The notes beneath the pieces are model-generated. The model worked only from the letters and a program-made list of their open reading frames with translations. It was not told the DNA's origin and made no database searches. The translations under genes and the position numbers were made by a program. DNA of 62,838 nucleotides from Oscillospiraceae bacterium (GTDB lineage Bacteria; Bacillota; Clostridia; Oscillospirales; Ruminococcaceae): the NCBI GenBank assembly GCA_020024475.1, contig JAHHTS010000002.1:1-62838 (forward strand). The letters run 5' to 3'. Below, one piece after another: positions 18,989-28,268 of the stretch. Numbering within the stretch: position 1 is the stretch's first letter; each line of letters opens with the position of its first letter.

Positions 18989-19561
18989 ATGAAAATCGAA
19001 AAATGGGATGAAATCAATGGAAGAGGAGCACATGAGGATAGATTAGAAGCCTTCTTGGAATCAGCCAATGACAGCTATGCTATTTTACAGCTTAAAAGAA
19101 CCGATGAAACGGTAGCGGAGAGATTTGCTTCAAGGAAAGAGCTTGATAGCCTTGGCATTGAGCCATGCTTTGACCATTATGAAGTGGTATATATTGCTCC
19201 ACTTGAAAATGCAGACAATCAGGCAGTTTTGCTTGAAAGTTTATATGAGAAATTCAATCTATATCACCCGGAAGATTTTAGAGGACACAGTTTATCAGTC
19301 AGCGACATCGTGGCGTTAAAGCAGCATGATGTAGTAACTTGCCATTATGTAGATTCAGTAGGCTTTATGGAACTTCCAAAGTTTCTAAAACCGGAAAACT
19401 ATTTAAAAAATGCAGAGATGGAAATGGAAGATGATTATGGAATGATTGACGGTGTTATCAACAACGGAAAAGCTTCAGTGCTTGAAAAGTTGAAAGAACC
19501 ACCCGTTGTAGGTGCAATCGCAAAATCAACCAAGTGCCACTCGGAAAGAGAGTTGGAGTAA
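18989..19561 (+). CDS. YodL-domain protein with DUF4316-like tail
   Basis: Residues about 25-125 fit the YodL domain (DSYAILQLKR, HYEVVYIAPL, LYEKFNLYHPEDFRGHSLSVSD read as a region). The C-terminus has the SVLEKLKEPP motif of DUF4316. YodL proteins sit before the giant helicase in Tn1549-like elements; their role is unknown. ATG 18989. The stop overlaps the next start (TAATG). Confidence 0.83.
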   Translation: MKIEKWDEINGRGAHEDRLEAFLESANDSYAILQLKRTDETVAERFASRKELDSLGIEPCFDHYEVVYIAPLENADNQAVLLESLYEKFNLYHPEDFRGHSLSVSDIVALKQHDVVTCHYVDSVGFMELPKFLKPENYLKNAEMEMEDDYGMIDGVINNGKASVLEKLKEPPVVGAIAKSTKCHSERELE

Positions 19562-19767
19562 TGGATTTCACACATGATGAAAAAATGTTATTGATGATTT
19601 ACGGGCATGTCACCAAAGAAAAAACGATTGAAGAATTAAATACGATGAAAGCACAGCTTACTTCTGATGAAAAGGAATTAAAGATAATGACAGAAACTTT
19701 AATCAAAAAACTTCAAAAGATTTCTGAAACGCAGTACAGTAAGCTTTGCTTTTATCCTCAAATTTAA
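19561..19767 (+). CDS. Transposon-transfer assisting protein (TTRAP family)
   Basis: The 68-aa helical protein (DFTHDEKMLLMIYG, then TIEELNTMKAQL) matches the small TTRAP family that is always next to YodL in these elements. It begins at ATG 19561, overlapping the YodL stop codon, and ends 18 bp before the giant helicase. Function is known only by association with transfer. Confidence 0.82.
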   Translation: MDFTHDEKMLLMIYGHVTKEKTIEELNTMKAQLTSDEKELKIMTETLIKKLQKISETQYSKLCFYPQI

Positions 19768-19785
19768 CGAATTGGAGGTTAGAAA

Positions 19786-22700
19786 ATGAACGAAAAAGAA
19801 AAATATTATGCCCATGTCGCAACCAAGACGATCCATGAGATTACAAAGTCTATGGATTCATGGACATCATTTCTTTCTACTATGGGAAGAAACTATGATT
19901 TTTCTTATCCTGAGCAGGTTATGATCCATGCACAAAGACCGAATGCAACGCTCTGTAAAGAATTTGACGCTTGGAAAGATGAGAAGCTTCGCTATGTTAA
20001 GCGAGGTTCAAAAGGTATTGCCCTTTTTGTAACGAATAAGGAAAAGCCTTATCTACGTTATGTGTTTGATGTGGCTGATACAGGTGAAAGAAGAAATTCT
20101 TTAGAGCTTGATGAGCTTTGGAAAATCGAAGACAGGCACAGAAAACCGATACAGTCTGCCTTTGAAAAAGCGTTTGGAGTAGAAGCCAAAGGCACAATGG
20201 AAATGCAGTTTGAAGAAGTTGCACAGACTCTTGCAAAAGATTATTGGGATGATAAAAAATCAGACTTCATAGACATCGTTGCGGATTCATTTCTTGAAGA
20301 GTATGATGAACTTAACATCGAAGTGGCATTTAAAAAGGCGGTATCAATAAGTGCTACTTACGCATTATATTCCAGATGTGTAGATGTTCCCGAAGTGTAT
20401 TTTGAACAAGATGATTTCTTAAATATTTTTGAGTTTAACACAAGGAAAACTATCAATGCCCTTGGTACAGCAGTCAACAACGTAACAAAAGAGATATTTA
20501 AAGAAATTGAGAGAACGGTATTTGAAGTAGAAAAAAGCATAGAGAACGAAAGGAGCAATAGTTATGATGACAGAGATGAATTATTTGAAAGCAGGAGAAT
20601 ATTTGATTCCGGACATTCAGCTTCAGAACAACGAAGCGAAACCTCTAGGGAAGTATGGGAACATGAGGAGAACATTCCTCAAGGAACACAAGCCAATGGC
20701 TTACGACGATATGATTCTGAGCGAGACATTGTTTTCACACCTTTGGGAAGTACAGGAGACAGCGACAAAGCGAATCGAACTGTTGATGGAAGAGCTTTTG
20801 GAGAAGAATCAGGCACCGGACAAGAAAACACAGCAGATGTTGTGGGTGCAGCACATGAACAGTCTAAAAGCACAGGCAGAAGAAATCGTACTGACGGAGC
20901 TGGTGTACAATTAACCTTAGACTTATTCCTTAGTGAAGAAGAACAAATTAAATTCATAGATGAAGCGGAGAACAAAGCAAAAACATTCTTCGCTTTTTCT
21001 TTTGCCCAAGATGAAACAGATTTGTTCTTACAGCTTGGAAGTAATACCGACAATGCCCGAATGATAGTTGCTACAGAATTTATGAAGCAGAAATCAGTGG
21101 AAGAGATCATTCCTACCTTAAAAGAAGTTTATCATGGCGGTTATGGTATTCAGACTGATAAAAGAAGTATTTCTGCATGGTATGGTGATGAGGGTATATC
21201 TTTTGCAAAAGGTAATACAGCAAGAGATAACGCTCATGCTCAGTTTATGTCGTGGGAAGATGTAGCAAAGCGAATCGGTGAGCTTTTAGACGAAGGAAAA
21301 TTTGCAACTAATGTAGAGCTTATGGAAGCACCAACGCATGAAAGAAAAGAGCTTTCTGCGAAGCTTTGGTATCTCTATCACGATTTAAGTGATGAGATTA
21401 AACGAGAAGATGTATTCCCTTCTTTAGCAGATATTAAAGGCAATGGTTTTCCAAGTGAAACACAGGCACTTGCTGAAAAACTTAAAAATACAGATTTTTG
21501 CTCACATTTAGAAAAAGAATTTCAAGGCTTTAAGATGATGTATGAGGTGGATAGAAATGTTCTTCGTTTCCACTATCATAAGATAGATAAAATCGAGAAA
21601 GCACTTACTGAACTGAATCTTCCACGAAAAGAGTTTTATACAGAAATGTTTGACTTGCCGGAAGTAAAATCCTTTATTACTGATGATGAAATCAATCAGG
21701 ATCTTGCAAGAGGAAGTAGTTTCTCTGAGGGAAAGAAAAGAATCTTTAATTACTTTGAGCAGCATCAAACAACAAAAGAAAGAGCAGAGTTCCTTAAAGG
21801 CGAATACGGTACAGGTGGTCATTCTCATGCACTTTCCGGTGCAACAGCAAGCGGTCAAAATCACGACGCAAAAGGAATTGTCTATGATAAAGCTGGCTGT
21901 GAAAAGGTCAAATTAAATTGGACACAGGTTGCGAATCGTATTGATAGGCTAATTGATAAGGGACTGTATTATACAGCTCCAGAACCGAAAAAAGAGGAAG
22001 AAATCGCCCCTAAAATTGACAGTTTAGAAAGTGATGTTCATACTGAGCAAGAAGAAGTTGTTGAAGCTATCTCCGATGTAGAAGCAGAAGAAATCATCGA
22101 AACAGATGAGAGCGAAGATGTTGTAGAAGTTGAAGAAACAGAAATCACTGATGAATTTATTCCTATTACTGAACCGACAGTCTTTAATGTTCCAACAGAA
22201 GATGAAAAAGTTACAGAATTAGCACCAAAATATCAAGCCGGACAAAAGGTATATCTTGAAGGAACTGAATTTGAGATTACAGAAGTCAGAGAACATGAAG
22301 TGCAGCTTCTTGATCCAACGCTTTATTATCCAATCTTCAGAGTGGAAAGCATGGCAAACTTTGAAAGACTTCTTTCAGAGGATTCTCGTTATACTAAGCT
22401 TCAAGAAGAAAAAGAGATTCCGGCGGTTAATTTTACGATTACCGATGAACATCTTGGCGAAGGCGGTGCGAAACAAAAATATGCAAACAATGTAGCGGCT
22501 ATCCGTATGCTTTTTACTTTGGAAGAAGAAAATCGTAATGCTACTTCCAAAGAACAAGAAATTTTGTCGAAATATGTCGGTTGGGGTGGACTTTCAGAAG
22601 CCTTTGATGTGAATAAACAAAATTGGTCAAAGGAATACTTGGAGTTGAAATCTTTACTTCCTGAGCGTGAGTATGAAAGGGCAAGAGCGTCTACCTTAAA

Positions 22701-25700
22701 TGCCCACTATACAAGTCCTACTGTGATTCGTGCTATGTATGACGCAGTTACTAATATGGGATTTAAGACAGGAAATATCTTAGAACCGTCAATGGGTGTA
22801 GGAAACTTCTTTGGACTTATGCCCGAAGAAATGCGTAATAGTAAGCTTTATGGAATTGAGCTTGATTCCATTAGCGGAAGAATCGCTAAAAAGCTTTATC
22901 CCAATGCGGATATTACCGTAGCAGGATTTGAAACAACAGACAGACGAGATTTCTTCGATTTGTCAGTCGGCAACGTGCCATTTGGAAATTACAAAGTCAG
23001 CGATAAACCGTATGATAAACTCGGTTTTTCCATTCATAACTATTTCTTTGCCAAAGCCTTAGACCAAGTGCGTCCCGGTGGTGTAGTTGCTTTTGTTACA
23101 AGCAGATACACGATGGATCAGCAGACGCCTGATGTTAGAAAGTATCTTGCACAAAGAGCAGAGCTTTTGGGAGCTATCAGACTTCCGAACAATGCTTTTA
23201 AAGCCAATGCCGGAACAGATGTTGTGTCTGATATTATTTTCTTGCAGAAACGAGAACATCCCATTGATATTGAACCTGATTGGGTGCATTTAGGACAGAC
23301 TGAGGACGGATTTACTATTAACAGTTACTTTATAGACAATCCTCAAATGGTTCTTGGAGAGCTTACAAGCCATTCCACACAGTATGGTAAGGAAGAATGT
23401 ACTGTCATTCCAAAAGAAGGTGCAGACCTTTCTGAGCAGCTACAGGAAGCGATTAAAAATATCAAAGGTGAATATGTAGAAGCTGAAATTGCAGAGCAGA
23501 ACATTGTGGGAGAGCTTAAGACAATACCGGCAAATCCTGATGTAAAGAACTTTTCTTTTGCGGTGGTTGATGATGAAGTCTATTTTAGAGAAAACTCGAT
23601 TATGAGACTTTGTGACCACAATGAAACCGCCAAAGGTAGAATCAAAGGTATGGTAGAGCTTCGTCAGACGGTAAATGAGCTGATTGACTATCAATTAAAT
23701 GATTATCCTGATGAAAGTATCAAAGAAAAGCAAAAGGAATTAAATGAGCTTTATGATGAGTTTACTGCAAAATATGGACTTCTTAATTCAAGAGCCAACT
23801 CATTAGCGTTCTCGGAAGATTCTTCTTATTATCTGCTATGCTCTCTTGAAAATATTGATGAAAACGGAGAGCTTGAAAGTAAAGCGGATATGTTTACAAA
23901 ACGAACAATCCGACCGGAAGTAACTATCACAAGTGTTGATACACCAAGTGAAGCACTTGCAATTTCTATTGGTGAGCGTGGTATGGTGGATTTACCATAT
24001 ATGGCAGAGCTTTTAGGTACTCCTAATGACTTTGATACGATTATAGAAGAACTTCATGGCATTATCTTCAAAGACCCAATGGGTCCTGATGAAACAGATA
24101 AAGGCTGGCATACAGCAGATGATTATTTATCCGGCAATGTACGAGATAAGCTTAGAATTGCCCGTTTAGCTGTACAAAGTGATGAAAGATACCGTATCAA
24201 TGTTGAGGCTCTTGAAAAGGCACAGCCGAAGGATTTGGACGCTTCTGAAATTGATGTGCGTATTGGTGCAACATGGATTGATCCAAGATATATTCAGCAA
24301 TTTATGGAAGAAACCTTTGAAACACCGTTTTATCTTCGCAGAAGCATTGAAGTAAAATATTCTCCACTTACAGCAGAATGGCAGATTAAAGGAAAGAGTG
24401 CTCCGGGCAGACACGATGTAAATGCTTATGTCACCTATGGAACAGACAGAGCCAATGCGTATCGTATTTTGGAAGATTCTTTGAATTTAAAGGATATTCG
24501 TATTTATGACACCATTGAAGAACCGGACGGAAAGCAAAAGCGAGTTTTGAATAAAAAAGAAACAACGCTGGCACAGCAGAAACAACAGGCAATCAAAGAC
24601 GCATTTGCTGATTGGATTTGGAAAGAACCGAATCGCAGACAGACCTTAGTAGAAAAATACAATGAAATGTTTAACTCTACCCGCCCTCGTGAATTTGACG
24701 GAAGTCATATCCTTTTTGGTGGTATGAATCCTGATATTAAGCTAAGGGAACATCAAAAGAACGCTATTGCTCATGTGCTTTATGGTGGCAATACTCTCTT
24801 AGCACACGAAGTTGGTGCGGGAAAAACTTTTGAAATGGCTGCTTCTGCAATGGAAGCAAAAAGACTTGGTTTATGTCAGAAATCACTCTTTGTAGTGCCA
24901 AACCATTTGACTTTACAATGGGCGAATGAATTTTTGAGACTGTATCCAAGTGCAAAACTTTTGGTAGCAAGCAAGAAAGATTTTGAAACAGCTAACCGTA
25001 AGAAGTTCTGTGCAAGAATTGCCACAGGAGATTATGATGCAGTTATTATCGGTCATTCTCAGTTTGAGCGTATCTCTATTTCAGCAGAAAGACAGGAAAA
25101 ACTTTTAAGAGAACAGATTGATGATATTGAAAATGCTCTCAATGAAATGAAGTACCAAAGAGGTGAAAACTTCTCTATCAAACAGATGGAGAAAACAAGA
25201 AAATCCTTGCAGACAAGACTTGATAAGCTACTTGCAAGCGATAGAAAAGATGATGTTATTACCTTTGAACAGCTTGGTGTAGATCGTCTGTTTGTAGATG
25301 AGAGTCATGGTTTTAAAAACTTGTTCCTTTATACGAAAATGAGAAATGTTGCAGGACTATCCACTTCGGAAGCTCAGAAATCTTCGGATATGTTTATGAA
25401 GTGCCGATATATGGACGAGCTTACAGGTGGAAAAGGTGTAATCTTTGCAACAGGAACTCCCGTAAGTAACTCAATGACGGAGCTTTATACGGTAATGCGA
25501 TATTTGCAGTATGGCACTTTGCAGCAGAAGAATTTAACCCACTTCGACTGTTGGGCTTCCACATTTGGTGAGACAGCTACAGCCATAGAATTAGCTCCTG
25601 AAGGCACAGGGTATCGTGCGAGAACGAGATTTGCCAAGTTCTTTAATCTTCCGGAACTTATGAATATGTTTAAGGAAGTGGCGGATATTAAAACATCTGA

Positions 25701-27246
25701 CCAATTAAACCTTCCTGTACCGGAAGCAAAATTTGAAACAGTTGTTGTACAGCCATCGGAGATTCAAAAAGAAATGGTGGCTTCATTATCAGAAAGAGCT
25801 GCGGAAGTGCATAGCGGTTCAGTTGACCCATCGGTAGATAATATGCTCAAGATAACCTCAGACGGTAGAAAAATCGGTTTAGATCAAAGACTAATGAATC
25901 CTTTACTTCCTGATGATGAAAACAGTAAGCTTAATGCCTGTGTAAATAATGTTTTTGATATATGGGATAAAGGAACAGACAAAAAGCTCACACAGCTCGT
26001 TTTTTGCGACTTATCGACACCGAAAAAGGACAGTACCTTTAATGTCTATGACGATATTAAAGCAAAGCTTATTACAAGAGGTGTTCCTGAAAATGAGATT
26101 GCTTTTATCCATGACGCAGATTCCGAAGCAAAGAAAAAAGAGCTATTTTCAAAAGTTCGTACAGGACAAGTGAGAGTGCTTCTTGGAAGTACGCAGAAGA
26201 TGGGTGCAGGGACAAACGTGCAAGACAAACTTGTTGCAGTTCATCATCTTGATGTTGGTTGGCGTCCGTCAGATATGACACAAAGAAACGGTCGTATCAT
26301 TCGTCAAGGCAATCAAAATAAAGAAGTACAGGTATATCAGTATGTAACAGAAGGAACATTCGACGCATATTTGTATCAGACTTTGGAGAATAAGCAAAAG
26401 TTTATTTCACAGATTATGACCAGCAAATCACCTGTTCGCTCTTGTGATGATGTTGATGAGCAAGCACTCTCTTATGCAGAAATCAAAGCTTTGTGTGCCG
26501 GTAATCCGATGATAAAAGAAAAGATGGATTTAGATATTGATGTGGCAAGACTGAAAGTATTAAAGGCAGACCATCAAAGTAAAGTGTATCGCTTAGAAGA
26601 CCAGCTTCTAAAATATTTTCCGGCTGAGATTGAAAAGTATCAAAGTTTCATCAAAGGTTTTGAAAAAGATATTGAAGTAGTAGAACAGCATCCACTACCA
26701 AAAGAAGATTTTGTTGGTATCACAGTCGGTACAAAACGCTTTATGGATAAGGAACTTGCCGGAGAAGCGATTCTTGCAACTTGTAAGAATTTCAAAGGTA
26801 CAGAGCCGATGAATATCGGAGAATATCGAGGATTCAAGATGGAGCTTGATTATGACAGCTTCAATCAAGAATATCAGCTTACTCTCAAAGGAAATATGAG
26901 CCACAGGTTGACACTTGGAACAGATCCACGAGGAAATCTTATCAGAATGGATAATGCACTTTCCGGTATTTCAAACCGATTAGAGAAATCAAAAACTCAG
27001 CTTGATAATCTTTATAATCAACAGGAAGCTGCAAAAGTGGAAGTGAAAAAAACTTTCCCATTAGAAAGTGAGCTTTCACAGAAAAGTGCAAGACTTGCTG
27101 AACTTGATGCAGCACTTAATATGGATGAGCACAGTGAGGTTAAGCCTGAAAAAGAAGAACGTCCATCAGTGCTGGCAGAACTGAAAAGACATTCTGATGG
27201 TATTCCCCATGAAAGAAGTAAATCGGATATGGAGGTGGTACTGTGA
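19786..27246 (+). CDS. Giant N6-adenine methylase / SNF2-like helicase polyprotein
   Basis: The 2486-aa protein has several parts. An ArdC-like N-terminal domain (residues about 15-85: SWTSFLSTMGRNYDFSYPEQ) comes first, then a low-complexity charged linker (about 262-385), LPD-type domains and an acidic stretch (about 740-810). The methylase domain has motif I EPSMGVGNF at 1000-1008 and an NVPF catalytic tetrapeptide at 1063-1066. The helicase domain has motif I HEVGAGKT at 1674-1681, DESH at 1838-1841 and QRNGRIIRQGNQ near 2166. It probably protects or remodels transferred DNA. The linker overlaps tnpV in another frame. Confidence 0.92.
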   Translation: MNEKEKYYAHVATKTIHEITKSMDSWTSFLSTMGRNYDFSYPEQVMIHAQRPNATLCKEFDAWKDEKLRYVKRGSKGIALFVTNKEKPYLRYVFDVADTGERRNSLELDELWKIEDRHRKPIQSAFEKAFGVEAKGTMEMQFEEVAQTLAKDYWDDKKSDFIDIVADSFLEEYDELNIEVAFKKAVSISATYALYSRCVDVPEVYFEQDDFLNIFEFNTRKTINALGTAVNNVTKEIFKEIERTVFEVEKSIENERSNSYDDRDELFESRRIFDSGHSASEQRSETSREVWEHEENIPQGTQANGLRRYDSERDIVFTPLGSTGDSDKANRTVDGRAFGEESGTGQENTADVVGAAHEQSKSTGRRNRTDGAGVQLTLDLFLSEEEQIKFIDEAENKAKTFFAFSFAQDETDLFLQLGSNTDNARMIVATEFMKQKSVEEIIPTLKEVYHGGYGIQTDKRSISAWYGDEGISFAKGNTARDNAHAQFMSWEDVAKRIGELLDEGKFATNVELMEAPTHERKELSAKLWYLYHDLSDEIKREDVFPSLADIKGNGFPSETQALAEKLKNTDFCSHLEKEFQGFKMMYEVDRNVLRFHYHKIDKIEKALTELNLPRKEFYTEMFDLPEVKSFITDDEINQDLARGSSFSEGKKRIFNYFEQHQTTKERAEFLKGEYGTGGHSHALSGATASGQNHDAKGIVYDKAGCEKVKLNWTQVANRIDRLIDKGLYYTAPEPKKEEEIAPKIDSLESDVHTEQEEVVEAISDVEAEEIIETDESEDVVEVEETEITDEFIPITEPTVFNVPTEDEKVTELAPKYQAGQKVYLEGTEFEITEVREHEVQLLDPTLYYPIFRVESMANFERLLSEDSRYTKLQEEKEIPAVNFTITDEHLGEGGAKQKYANNVAAIRMLFTLEEENRNATSKEQEILSKYVGWGGLSEAFDVNKQNWSKEYLELKSLLPEREYERARASTLNAHYTSPTVIRAMYDAVTNMGFKTGNILEPSMGVGNFFGLMPEEMRNSKLYGIELDSISGRIAKKLYPNADITVAGFETTDRRDFFDLSVGNVPFGNYKVSDKPYDKLGFSIHNYFFAKALDQVRPGGVVAFVTSRYTMDQQTPDVRKYLAQRAELLGAIRLPNNAFKANAGTDVVSDIIFLQKREHPIDIEPDWVHLGQTEDGFTINSYFIDNPQMVLGELTSHSTQYGKEECTVIPKEGADLSEQLQEAIKNIKGEYVEAEIAEQNIVGELKTIPANPDVKNFSFAVVDDEVYFRENSIMRLCDHNETAKGRIKGMVELRQTVNELIDYQLNDYPDESIKEKQKELNELYDEFTAKYGLLNSRANSLAFSEDSSYYLLCSLENIDENGELESKADMFTKRTIRPEVTITSVDTPSEALAISIGERGMVDLPYMAELLGTPNDFDTIIEELHGIIFKDPMGPDETDKGWHTADDYLSGNVRDKLRIARLAVQSDERYRINVEALEKAQPKDLDASEIDVRIGATWIDPRYIQQFMEETFETPFYLRRSIEVKYSPLTAEWQIKGKSAPGRHDVNAYVTYGTDRANAYRILEDSLNLKDIRIYDTIEEPDGKQKRVLNKKETTLAQQKQQAIKDAFADWIWKEPNRRQTLVEKYNEMFNSTRPREFDGSHILFGGMNPDIKLREHQKNAIAHVLYGGNTLLAHEVGAGKTFEMAASAMEAKRLGLCQKSLFVVPNHLTLQWANEFLRLYPSAKLLVASKKDFETANRKKFCARIATGDYDAVIIGHSQFERISISAERQEKLLREQIDDIENALNEMKYQRGENFSIKQMEKTRKSLQTRLDKLLASDRKDDVITFEQLGVDRLFVDESHGFKNLFLYTKMRNVAGLSTSEAQKSSDMFMKCRYMDELTGGKGVIFATGTPVSNSMTELYTVMRYLQYGTLQQKNLTHFDCWASTFGETATAIELAPEGTGYRARTRFAKFFNLPELMNMFKEVADIKTSDQLNLPVPEAKFETVVVQPSEIQKEMVASLSERAAEVHSGSVDPSVDNMLKITSDGRKIGLDQRLMNPLLPDDENSKLNACVNNVFDIWDKGTDKKLTQLVFCDLSTPKKDSTFNVYDDIKAKLITRGVPENEIAFIHDADSEAKKKELFSKVRTGQVRVLLGSTQKMGAGTNVQDKLVAVHHLDVGWRPSDMTQRNGRIIRQGNQNKEVQVYQYVTEGTFDAYLYQTLENKQKFISQIMTSKSPVRSCDDVDEQALSYAEIKALCAGNPMIKEKMDLDIDVARLKVLKADHQSKVYRLEDQLLKYFPAEIEKYQSFIKGFEKDIEVVEQHPLPKEDFVGITVGTKRFMDKELAGEAILATCKNFKGTEPMNIGEYRGFKMELDYDSFNQEYQLTLKGNMSHRLTLGTDPRGNLIRMDNALSGISNRLEKSKTQLDNLYNQQEAAKVEVKKTFPLESELSQKSARLAELDAALNMDEHSEVKPEKEERPSVLAELKRHSDGIPHERSKSDMEVVL
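20564..20914 (+). CDS. tnpV: TnpV-family protein in an overlapping frame
   Basis: This is a 116-aa reading frame wholly inside the giant gene, shifted +1. It has its own site, AAAGGAG, about 9 bp before ATG 20564. The product matches TnpV: YLKAGEYLIPDIQL, LGKYGNMRRTFLKEHK, LFSHLWEVQETA and WVQHMNSLKAQAEEIVLTEL. The second, broken tnpV in this window (61656-62027) shows the same blocks, which is independent support. The overlapping part of the giant protein is a charged low-complexity linker, so constraint there probably lies mainly on the tnpV frame. The biochemical role of TnpV is unknown. Confidence 0.8.
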   Translation: MMTEMNYLKAGEYLIPDIQLQNNEAKPLGKYGNMRRTFLKEHKPMAYDDMILSETLFSHLWEVQETATKRIELLMEELLEKNQAPDKKTQQMLWVQHMNSLKAQAEEIVLTELVYN

Positions 27247-27575
27247 TTGAAAAACGTGATAAGCAAATGAATGTGCTTGTATCAGAAAGTGAAATGAAGC
27301 GTATCCGTATGAAGATGGAGGAAGTTGAAATCACTTGCTTAAATGCTTATATACGCAAAATGGCATTAGATGGTTATTGCGTAAAGCTTGATTTGAAAGA
27401 TGTAAAAGAAATGGTTTCACTTCTTCGCAGATGCAGTAACAACTTAAATCAATATGCAAAACGAGCCAATGAAACAGGAAGTATCTATAAAGAAGATATT
27501 CAGGACTTACAGATTCGCTTAGACGAGATTTGGGAAACTTCAAAAGAGATACTTGCAAGACTTTCTTCTATTTGA
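27243..27575 (+). CDS. mobC: MobC-like relaxosome accessory protein
   Basis: The 110-aa protein has an N-terminal ribbon-helix-helix-like part (KQMNVLVSESEMKRIRMKM, TCLNAYIRKMALDG) and the MobC signature LRRCSNNLNQYAKRANETG. It would bind near oriT and help the relaxase nick DNA. The GTG start at 27243 overlaps the stop of the giant helicase gene. Confidence 0.88.
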   Translation: MIEKRDKQMNVLVSESEMKRIRMKMEEVEITCLNAYIRKMALDGYCVKLDLKDVKEMVSLLRRCSNNLNQYAKRANETGSIYKEDIQDLQIRLDEIWETSKEILARLSSI

Positions 27576-27582
27576 AGAAAAG

Positions 27583-27601
27583 GTACAGCCTTGTGCTGTA
27601 C
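27583..27601 (+). other. Short perfect hairpin after mobC
   Basis: GTACAGC (27583-27589) and GCTGTAC (27595-27601) form a 7-bp stem with a 5-base loop. There is no T-run, so it may be an mRNA stabiliser, a weak terminator or a protein site. Confidence 0.5.
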
Positions 27602-27638
27602 TTACATAAAAATATATTTAAAGAAAAGGGATTAGAAT

Positions 27639-27842
27639 ATGAGAATTGATGATATTGATATTTATCACTTACCAAAATGGTTAGAAGGAATTTTTGAAGA
27701 TATTGAGAGTTTATGTAATAAAACTTTGAAAAAAGAGTCAGAAGCCTATCGAAAAATTTTAAATGAAACATATGTGGGAGTTGATGGAATTATTAAAACT
27801 CGCAAAATAAAAAATGTATCTAAGATGTTGACATCCTTGTGA
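27639..27842 (+). CDS. Small conserved ICE protein between mobC and the CD1845-like gene
   Basis: The 67-aa soluble protein (IDDIDIYHLPKWLEGIFEDIESL, read as a region; then KESEAYRKILNE) follows AAAAGGG and ATG 27639. Small proteins with a YHLPKWL-like start occur at this position in Tn1549 relatives. Function unknown. Confidence 0.65.
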   Translation: MRIDDIDIYHLPKWLEGIFEDIESLCNKTLKKESEAYRKILNETYVGVDGIIKTRKIKNVSKMLTSL

Positions 27843-27896
27843 GTTACATACAGATGTTTTAAAATGTAATCAGAAAAAGACGAGGAGGCATGAACG

Positions 27897-28190
27897 ATGA
27901 AATTAATAAAATTACCATTTAAACTAATAGCATATTTATTGATAGCGATTGTATGTGTACTTACATTGGTTGTAAAAGTATTAGTAAACTTGTCAACCTA
28001 TGTACTCGGACCGTTTATGCTCTTCCTAATCGGATGTTTCGTATTTGTAATTGTAAAAGGATTCTGGAGCCAGCTTTTGATACTTGGAACATTATTGATA
28101 CTTTGTGTTTTATCACTGTTCTGTGCAGCATGGGTATTGATTTTTCTTGAATCAGCAAATGACAATCTCAAAGGATTTGTAAGAAGTTAA
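27897..28190 (+). CDS. CD1845-family membrane protein
   Basis: The 97-aa protein has three hydrophobic helices (residues about 10-30, 37-56 and 60-82) and a short polar tail (ESANDNLKGFVRS). It is a typical member of the region between mobC and the relaxase gene. GAGGAGG precedes ATG 27897. Unknown role, possibly linking the relaxosome to the membrane. Confidence 0.8.
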   Translation: MKLIKLPFKLIAYLLIAIVCVLTLVVKVLVNLSTYVLGPFMLFLIGCFVFVIVKGFWSQLLILGTLLILCVLSLFCAAWVLIFLESANDNLKGFVRS

Positions 28191-28268
28191 AAATAGAATA
28201 AATATTATTTTGAAGAAAGCTGTGATGAACGGCTTTTTTCTTTTGTCTAAAATGATGGAGGTGGAGTG

